Of a stretch of DNA of 64,000 bases, positions 57,085 through 64,000 are shown piece after piece (the first letter of the stretch is position 1; every line of letters starts with the position of its first letter). Below the pieces are notes generated by a model. The model made no database searches, was not told the DNA's origin, and saw only the letters and a list, made by a program, of their open reading frames with translations. The position numbers and the translations under genes are program-made. Source of the stretch: VRUE01 sp963807425 (GTDB taxonomy: Bacteria; Actinomycetota; Thermoleophilia; Solirubrobacterales; 70-9); assembly GCA_963807425.1 (NCBI GenBank), contig CAWEBZ010000002.1:107253-171252 (forward strand). The letters run 5' to 3'.

Positions 57085-58662
57085 GTGGAGAGCGGCACGA
57101 TCGAGACAAGCACGGAGGCGACCAACGCGGCAAACGGTACGAACGGCGCCGGTGCCGCCGACCAGTTCGAGGTCCACAACCCGGCGACCGGCGACGTCAT
57201 CGTCAGCGTCCCGATCGACTCCCCGCAGACGGTGACCGAGACCGTTGCCCGTGTGCGCGCCAACCAGCCCGAGTGGGAGGCGATGGGCATCGAGGGCCGA
57301 TACCACTGGCTCGGCAAGCTACGCGACTGGCTGCTCGACAACCAGCAGCAGGTGCTCGACACGATGCAGGCCGAGACCGGCAAGGTGCGCGGCGACGCGA
57401 CGATCGAGCCGATCTACCTCGCCGACTTGATCAACTTCTACGGCACCAAGGCGGCCAAGTTCATCGGCGAGGAGAGCGTGCGGCCGCACAGCCCACTGCT
57501 CGCCTCGAAGAAGCTGCGGATCCAGTACCGGCCCCACCCGGTGGTCGGGATCATCAGCCCCTGGAACTTCCCTCTCGTTCTCGCCCTCGGCGATGCGATC
57601 CCCGCCCTCCAGGCCGGCGCCGCAGTCGTGATCAAGCCCTCCGAGTTCACGCCGCTGGGCGTCGCAGAAATCGTCAAGGCCTGGAAGGAGGAGATCGGCG
57701 GACCCGACGTCTTCGACTGCGTGCAGGGCGTCGGCGAGACCGGCGGCGCGCTGATCGACGCCGCGGACTTCATCCAGTTCACCGGCTCCGACCGCACCGG
57801 CCGCAAGGTGATGGCACGAGCGGCCGAGACACTGACCCCGGTCAGCCTCGAGCTCGGCGGCAAGGATCCGATGATCGTCCTCTCCGACGCCGACCTCGAT
57901 CGAGCAGCCAACGCCGCGGCATGGGGCGGGATGTACAACTCCGGCCAGGTCTGCATGTCGGTCGAGCGGATCTACGTCGAGGAGCCCGCCTATGACGAGT
58001 TCGTCGCCAAGCTCACAGCCGAGGTCGGCAAGCTGCGCCAGGGTGCTGACGGTCGTGGCTTCGGCAAGGACGTCGGCGCGATGACCTCGCCGAACCAGAA
58101 GGCGATCATCGAAGATCACGTCGAGGACGCGCTTTCCGGCGGAGCCAAGGCTCTGACCGGAGGGAAGGCCGTCGCCGGGCCGGGCGACTACTTCGAGCCG
58201 ACCGTGCTCGTCGACGTCGACCACTCGATGAAGGTGATGCGCGACGAGACCTTCGGCCCGGTGGTCGGCGTAATGAAGGTGCGCGACTCCGAGGAGGCGC
58301 TGCAGCTCGCCAACGACACCCGCTACGGGCTCTCGGGCTCTGTCTTCGGAGCGAGCGAGCGGGCCGAGCGGGTCGCTCGCAGAGTCGAGTGCGGCGCGGT
58401 CAACGTCAACGACGTGATCGTCAACTACGCCGCCATGGACGTGCCGATGGGAGGCTGGAAGGAGTCGGGCATCGGCTACCGCCACGGCGAACCAGGAATC
58501 AAGAAGTACTGCCGCTCCGAGTCGGTGGTGATCACCCGCTTCGGCGGCAAGCGCGAGCCGACCTGGTACCCGTACAACAAGGCTCGCCGCGGGCTGGTCT
58601 CCCGGATCGCCCAGGCGTTCAACGCGCGTGACCTGAAGCGGCGCCTCGGCCTGCGCGGCTGA
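57085..58662 (+). CDS. NAD(P)-dependent aldehyde dehydrogenase
   Basis: 525 aa. The GTG at 57085 is chosen because GGGGAGG lies five bases upstream; an earlier GTG at 57067 has no such site. ALDH motifs in order: IISPWNFPLVLALGDAIPAL (cofactor pocket), VIKPSEFTPLG, FTGSDRTGRKVM, SLELGGKDPMIVLSDADLD with the general-base Glu, NSGQVCMSVERIYVEE with catalytic Cys near residue 292, and ETFGPVVGVMKV. The C-terminus has a ~50-residue basic extension (NKARRGLVSRIAQAFNARDL). Cytosolic. A palindromic operator lies just upstream and metH follows after 42 bp. It may oxidise fatty or other aliphatic aldehydes (inference from the shared operator). Confidence 0.93.
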   Translation: MESGTIETSTEATNAANGTNGAGAADQFEVHNPATGDVIVSVPIDSPQTVTETVARVRANQPEWEAMGIEGRYHWLGKLRDWLLDNQQQVLDTMQAETGKVRGDATIEPIYLADLINFYGTKAAKFIGEESVRPHSPLLASKKLRIQYRPHPVVGIISPWNFPLVLALGDAIPALQAGAAVVIKPSEFTPLGVAEIVKAWKEEIGGPDVFDCVQGVGETGGALIDAADFIQFTGSDRTGRKVMARAAETLTPVSLELGGKDPMIVLSDADLDRAANAAAWGGMYNSGQVCMSVERIYVEEPAYDEFVAKLTAEVGKLRQGADGRGFGKDVGAMTSPNQKAIIEDHVEDALSGGAKALTGGKAVAGPGDYFEPTVLVDVDHSMKVMRDETFGPVVGVMKVRDSEEALQLANDTRYGLSGSVFGASERAERVARRVECGAVNVNDVIVNYAAMDVPMGGWKESGIGYRHGEPGIKKYCRSESVVITRFGGKREPTWYPYNKARRGLVSRIAQAFNARDLKRRLGLRG

Positions 58663-58704
58663 CACCAGCCGGGGCCCCACCCGCCCTCGGTAGCCTCTTC
58701 AGGC

Positions 58705-61700
58705 ATGGCCGAGCGTGACTACATAGCCGCAACCCGGGAGCGAGTCGTCGTCTTCGACGGCGGCATGGGCGCGACGCTGGAGCAGTTCGACCTTACCCAG
58801 GCCGACTACGGCGGCCTCCAGGGCAAGTGTCACGAGGCGCTCGTGCTCAACCGCCCGGACGTGATCGAGGGCGTGCACAGCTCGATGCTCGAGGCCGGTG
58901 CCGAGGTGGTCGAGACCGACACCTTCCAAGGCTCGCGACTGAAGCTCGACGAGTGGGGCCTGGGCGAGCACACGCTCGAGATCAACACGAAGGCGGCGCA
59001 GATCGCGCGCAAGGCGGCGGGCGAGGATCGCTTCGTCGCCGGCTCGATCGGCCCGACCGGCTTCCTGCCGGCTTCGACCGACCCGACCCTGGGCGACATC
59101 TCCTTCGCCAAGCTGGTTGAGGTCTTTGCCGAGCAGGCGCGCGGCCTGGTCGAGGGCGGCGCCGACCTGATCATCATCGAGACCGCGCAGGACATCCTCG
59201 AGGTGAAGGCGGCGATCTTCGGAGCCCGCGAGGCCTTTGCCGCGACCGGCCGTACCCTGCCGATCCAAACCAGCGTCTCGCTGCTGCCCAACGGCGGCAA
59301 GATGCTGCTCGGCACCGACATCCAGGCGGTGCTGGCGACGCTGACCGCGCTCGAAGTCGACGTGATCGGGCTCAACTGCTCGACTGGCCCGGAGGACATG
59401 CGCGACGCGATCCGCTTCCTGGGCGAGCACAGCCCGTTGCCCGTCCACTGCATCCCCAACGCTGGCCTGCCGCTGCAGGGACCGGACGGCGAGACGATCT
59501 TCCCCGAAGAGCCAGAGCCCCTGGCGGCGACGCTGGGTGAGTTCGTCGAGCGCTATGGCGTCGGCATCGTCGGCGGCTGCTGCGGGACGACGCCGGAGCA
59601 CATCCGGGCGATCCAGGCACGAGTCGGCGACGCAGAGCCCAGCGCACGACCCGCCCCCGGGCAGATCGAGGTGTCCTCGATGATGACCTCCACCCCGCTC
59701 GTGCAGGAACCGCGTCCGACCCTGGTCGGTGAGCGGGTCAACTCGCAGGGCTCGCGCAAGGCCAAGGAGCTGCTGCTCTCCGACGACTACGACGGCCTGG
59801 TCCAGGTCGCCGAAGACCAGGTCGAAGGCGGTGCCCACGTGCTCGACGTCTGCGTCGCGCTGACCGAGCGCCAGGACGAGGACGAGCAGATGGGCGCCGT
59901 GGTGAAGCGGATATCGCTGACCCAGCCGTCGCCGATTCAGGTCGACTCGACCGAGCCGGAGGTAATCCAGGCTGCGCTGGAGCAGATTCCCGGGCGGGCG
60001 ATCGTCAACTCGATCAACCTCGAGGCTGGACGCGACAAGGCCGACGTAGTCGTGCCGCTAGCGAAGGCGCATGGTGCGGCGCTGATCGCGCTAACGATCG
60101 ACGAGGTCGGGATGGCGAAGACGGCCGAGCGCAAGGTGGAGATCGCCGAACGGCTTCGTGACATCGCCTGTGGTGAGCACGGCCTCGACCCCGAGGCGCT
60201 GATCTTCGACGCGCTCACGTTCACCCTGACCACGGGCGACGACGAGTGGAAGCCCTCGGCGGTGGAGACGATCGAGGGGATCCGCCGGATCAAGGCGGAG
60301 ATACCGGGCGTGAAGACCTCGCTCGGCGTCTCCAACGTCTCCTTCGGGGTCTCGCCACGACCACGAGCCGTCCTCAACTCGGTCTTCCTCCACCACTGCG
60401 TCGAGGCGGGGCTCGACCTGGCGATGGTCAACCCGAACCACATCACCCCCTACAGCGAGATCCCCGACGAGGAGCGCGAGCTGACCGACGACCTCGTCTT
60501 CAACCGGCGTGAGGACGCGCTCGAGCGCTTCATCGGCCACTTCGAGTCGAAGGGCGAGGATGCGGCTGACGAGAAGGAGCGACCCAACCGAGGGCATGGA
60601 GCCCGAGGAGGCCCTGCACTGGCACATCCTGCGCCGCAAGAAGGACGGGGTCGAGGAGTGGATCGACCGCTCGGTCGAGAAGATCGGCGCCGTCCCGACC
60701 CTGAACGAGGTGCTGTTGCCGGCGATGAAGGAGGTCGGCGACAAGTTCGGCGCCGGCGAACTGATCCTGCCCTTCGTCCTGCAGTCGGCCGAAGTGATGA
60801 AGCGCGCCGTCGCGCAGCTGGAGAACTACCTCGACCGGATCGACGGCCACACCAAGGGCAAGGTGGTGATCGCCACCGTGTTCGGCGATGTCCACGACAT
60901 CGGCAAGTCGCTGGTCAACACGATCCTCACCAACAACGGCTACACCGTGATCGACCTCGGCAAGCAGGTCCCGGTCGACACGATCATCGAGGCCGCGGTC
61001 GAGAACGAGGCCGACGCGATCGGCCTCTCCGCCCTGCTCGTCTCCACCTCGAAGCAGATGCCGATCTGCGTCCAGGAGCTGCACCAGCGCGGGCTCGAGT
61101 TCCCGGTGCTGATCGGCGGCGCGGCGATCAACCGCGACTTCGGCCGCCGCACCCTCTACCCGAAGGGCAAAGAGTCCGACGAGGTCTACGAGCCGGGCGT
61201 CTTCTACTGCAAGGACGCCTTCCAGGGGCTCGACACGATGGACGCCCTGGTCGACCAGCCGGCCCGCGACGGCGCTGGTCGAGCGGATCCGCGCCGAGGC
61301 CAAGCAGCTGCGCGAGAAGCCGGCCGTGGTCGACGACGGGCCGCCGACCAGCGACGACAGCGCCCGCTCGAGCGGCTCGCACCGACGTGCCGATTCCGGA
61401 GCCGCCCTTCTGGGGCGTGCGCGAGGTCGAGATCGACCTCGACGACGTCTTCCCCTACCTCGACCGCCACGTCCTCTTCAAGCTGCACTGGGGCGGTCGC
61501 GGCGTCAAGGGCGAGGCCTGGCGGGAACTGGTCGAGGGCAGCGACGAGGAGGAGGGCTTCGCGCCGCGCCTGGAGCGGATGTGGCGCGAGCAGGACTACC
61601 TGCGACCGCGGGCCCGGCTCGGCTACTTCCCCTGCAACGCCGACGGCAACGAGCTGATCGTCTTCGACCCCGAGGACCCCGAGCGCGAGCTGGAGCGCCT

Positions 61701-62179
61701 CGTCTTCCCGCGCCAGCCCAAGCACGACCGCATCTGCCTCAGCGATTTCTTCCGCCCGCTCGACTCCGGCGAACGCGATGTCGTCGCCCTGCAGGGCGTG
61801 ACCGTGGGCCCCGAGGTGACCGACCTGATCGAGCGCCTGGAGAGCGAAGGAGAGTTCGCCGAGCAGCTCTATCGTCCACGGGCTCGGCGTACAGTCAGCC
61901 GAGGGCCTGGCCGAGTGGCTGCACTCCGAGGTGCGCCGCGAGCTCGGCATCGCACTCGACCAGGGTCGTCGCTACTCCTGGGGCTACCCCGCTTGCCCCG
62001 ACCAGTCCGAGCACGAGAAGGTCTGGCGGTTGCTCGACCTCGAAGAGATCGGCATGACGCTCTCCGGTGGCTACGCCGTGATGCCCGAGCAATCGACCGT
62101 TGCGATCGTCGCCCATCACCCCCAGGCCGTCTATTTCGGCATGAAATCCGGCTTCATCCCGGAGGACGAAGGCACCTGA
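58705..62179 (+). pseudogene. metH: Cobalamin-dependent methionine synthase MetH, four apparent 1-base frameshifts
   Basis: Joining five segments gives a ~1157-aa MetH. The homocysteine-binding domain comes first (FDGGMGATLEQFDL; zinc Cys in GLNCSTGPEDM and VGGCCGTTPEHIRA). The folate-binding domain follows (PTLVGERVNSQGSRKAKELL). After the first break (~60581-60590) come the B12 cap and the B12 domain with FGDVHDIGKSLVNTILTNNG, carrying the cobalt-binding His. Further breaks lie at ~61270, ~61380 and ~61872, then the AdoMet activation domain (VPIPEPPFWGVREVEIDLDD, then SWGYPACPDQSEHEKVW). All four breaks behave as single-base insertions. Every segment is well conserved with no internal stops. 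Sequence error is therefore likely; a functional gene is plausible. Confidence 0.9.
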
Positions 62180-62864
62180 CGAGCTGATCGCCGGCACCGA
62201 GCGGGGAGGCGTTTTGACTGCATGGCAAGCCCGCAAAGTGGGACAAATTTCCCTACACGCTGGAAACATCGCTATTTGCGCTCTATGCTCGTTTTGCCTT
62301 GCGGGTAACCCCGCGGGCATTGAGTTACGGTTAGCGCCGGGGTTCTTCTCACTGGGACCCCGGCGCGACATGCTGCCTCGAGTCCTAGCGTCGCCCGCTG
62401 TTGTCCCAGGTTGGGCTACCTCAGCCTGCCGCGGGCGGGGCGGGGCCAAAGCCCCGCCCCCACAACCCGCCGCTCGCCCCCTTGCTGACGTGTAGGGGGT
62501 CGACTTTGCACGGCTGCACGCAGTCAGATCCCTTTACGAGATGAACCGGGCCACCAACCGTTGAGTCTTTGGGCAAGCCCGACGCCGAACATGCACCGTT
62601 AGGCGTATCCCTGCCCTGGATGCACTTGATAACAGGCCCCCGGGCTTTCGGTCAAGAGGTTTATAACACTCAAGATTACGAAGATGGATTCGTGCGCCTT
62701 GGGCTTAGGTTCTTGCCTGCAAATCCCAGCAAGACAGATCGCCACGTGCGCGATTTGGCGCAACAGCCCAAAGGGCCCGCCTTACCTCATACCTAACACA
62801 CTTCTAATACAAAAGGGTGTAATCCGCCAAACCGTATTTATTCGGTTGAGTACTAGTCGCGCGC
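62180..62864. other. Gene-free, AT-richer stretch after metH
   Basis: 685 bp with no convincing gene. Short open frames such as 62569-62796 have no recognisable product and no ribosome site. The composition is lower in GC than the rest of the window (for example TTTATAACACTCAAGATTAC and ACACACTTCTAATACAAAAG). It contains a perfect GC hairpin (62437-62460) and one copy of a 13-bp direct repeat (62562-62574) matched at 63952-63964. Confidence 0.6.
62437..62460. terminator. Perfect 10-bp GC hairpin downstream of metH
   Basis: GGGGCGGGGC and GCCCCGCCCC pair perfectly across a CAAA loop. It lies 258 bp after the metH stop. No T-run follows, so termination activity is uncertain, but it is the only strong stem in this gap. 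Confidence 0.45.
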
Positions 62865-63859
62865 TCATCCCGATGTCAGAGGAAAGAGGGCGTGGTGCAG
62901 CCCCGCGACCAGACCACGAACGAGGTCGGGGTTCTCGCCACCGATCCGCAGCCGATCCAGCCGACAGTCGATCAGCGCATCGAGCCAGGCTCCGACAGTG
63001 CCGAGCGCCCAAGTACGGGGCTCTCGCTCGAGCCGAGAGACACACGATGTGACCTTGCCGCCCTCGACCACCACCCGCACACCAGCCAAGCGGCGCTCGC
63101 CCTTGCCAGGGTCGGCCGTGCCGGTGTCAACACCCAGCAGACACGGCCCACCCGCGCCCTCACCCAGGGAGACCAGCGGAACGGCGAGCAGGAAGGCCGC
63201 CTCGATATCGATACGGGTCAGTGAATCCGATTCTGCCGACATGTACTTACACTCACATCGGCCCGCGACCGCCAGCGGTGCGACCGCCTGCCGCACCCAG
63301 TCTGTGACGACGTATGACGTGCTGTTCCCGCTCCCAGCCAACCGTTCGACCTGTCGGGTCTCGCATCGCGGAGAGGCGACGCTCGACAGCAGGGTAACTG
63401 AGCCCGCCGATCAAGCTGGCAAGCTCGGTCAGCGAAAGCGGGCGCGCGGCTAGAGCCCGCAGCATCTCGATCCCCAGCCGCCGATCAGCGCCCTCAAGGC
63501 TCCCTTTGCCGGCTCGCTGCCAAGCGCAATTGGTCCTTGGGGGCTGCAAGAGCCAGGCTTCGACAGCCTCGGCGACGGAGAGGACCTCCCTTCCCATCTC
63601 GGTCAGCTGATTCTCCACTGTGTAAGGCATGCCACTGAGCACGTGCCTGGAAAGCGCACCGATCCCGCGCAGATTGCCGACATGCCCGCGCAACGTCGTC
63701 TGCGCAGCGCTCCGAGGCGCTCCCGCACTCCGGCGGGCGGCCGCAGCGGCCCATCGGCATGAGCACGGAGGATCGGCACGTTCAATGGAGCCGCGAACAG
63801 TCGAGGACTAAGCCCCCCGCCCGAAATCGACCCGTGGTTGCTGTGCCTTCGGCTTGCAT
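62865..63859 (-). pseudogene. Degraded two-domain winged-helix (HxlR-like) regulator
   Basis: Fragments in different frames line up as one protein. N-terminal LFAAPLNVPILRAHADGPLR, then after a shift near 63705 QTTLRGHVGNLRGIGAL and MPYTVENQLTEMGREVLSVA. Next comes IEMLRALAARPLSLTELASL with LSYPAVERRLSAMRD (second wing). After a shift near 63345 follow TSYVVTDWVRQAVAPLAVAG, ERRLAGVRVVVEGGKVTSCV and the ending VRGLVAGLHHALFPLTSG. I recall intact proteins of this plan as common in Solirubrobacterales. A further shift near 63812 and a garbled 63500-63560 region suggest several indels. The start is uncertain (ATG 63859 is one candidate). Decay or sequence error cannot be separated here. Confidence 0.7.
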
Positions 63860-64000
63860 CCAGTTTTATTTTGGTATGGAATAAGCTCCTTTACTGGTAC
63901 GCCGTCAGCGCAACGCACCCTATCCCAAAAAGAAAGATGCCGTCAGCCAGGTGAGTCTTTGGGCTGCCGAGCGGTTTTGCGGGCGCCAGCCCCACTCGCC
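63860..64000. other. Right edge of window, no gene seen
   Basis: The last 141 bp are AT-richer at first (TTTTATTTTGGTATGGAATA), possibly promoter sequence for the degraded regulator on the minus strand. They hold the second copy of TGAGTCTTTGGGC (63952-63964). Nothing else is recognisable. Confidence 0.4.

Noticed and set aside
62569..62796. A 75-codon open frame after metH as a gene
   Set aside because: No ribosome binding site and no recognisable motif; it lies in a gene-poor AT-richer stretch beside a pseudogene.

Overview
The window is 64 kb of GC-rich, densely packed bacterial DNA, most likely from a soil actinobacterium of the Thermoleophilia / Solirubrobacterales type. The support is an actinobacterial mIHF-type nucleoid protein, an F420-type luciferase-fold oxidoreductase, type III glutamine synthetase, many GTG/TTG starts, apparently leaderless promoters, and a degraded two-domain winged-helix regulator of a kind I associate with Solirubrobacterales. 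This taxonomic call is an inference from gene content. I saw no rRNA, tRNA or CRISPR array.

Layout. 0-8 kb: a truncated 3-hydroxyacyl-CoA dehydrogenase, a secreted NlpC/P60 hydrolase, glnN, then a leftward group FAD oxidase / phosphoesterase / P450. 8-17 kb: rlmN, a frameshifted monoamine oxidase, YdeI-like and LLM-oxidoreductase genes, small SnoaL/cupin/SRPBCC proteins around an autoregulated TetR gene, and recD2. 17-22 kb: a large secreted subtilase-like protease, a cold-shock protein and typA. 22-28 kb: a leftward acyl-CoA dehydrogenase / DUF2252 / MFS operon diverging from a small-protein cluster (two tandem paralogues, an acidic protein, Bcp peroxiredoxin). 28-30 kb: two paralogous secreted proteins of unknown function with an extraordinary load of TTA leucine codons. 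30-36 kb: two calcium/cation exchangers, a lipoprotein, and a MoxR/VWA pair. 35.9-36.9 kb: an intact IS481-family element. 37-43 kb: an Rrf2/TauE operon divergent from an NMT1-type ABC importer, then a PAS-GAF-GGDEF-EAL protein. 43-48 kb: an AlkA-like glycosylase, a GNAT protein divergent from a serine-palmitoyltransferase-like enzyme, and mIHF. 48-55 kb: a six-gene lipid-transport-like operon (two MlaE/YrbE permeases, MlaF/Mkl ATPase, RND/MMPL pump, redoxin, B3/B4 protein). 55-64 kb: a lipoprotein, a PQQ-type sugar dehydrogenase, an aldehyde dehydrogenase, a frameshifted metH, and a decayed regulator in an AT-richer gene-poor end.

How the parts connect. Three catabolic transcription units (P450 group, acyl-CoA dehydrogenase operon, aldehyde dehydrogenase) carry near-identical 16-bp inverted repeats resembling TTGRCTG-NN-CAGYCAA. 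This suggests one TetR-type repressor coordinating oxidation of aliphatic or aldehyde substrates. Membrane-lipid themes recur (Mla-like transporter, possible sphingoid-base enzyme with acyltransferase). Single-base frameshifts are confined to three genes (monoamine oxidase, metH, the terminal regulator). In metH each segment is otherwise well conserved, so sequence error is as likely as true decay.
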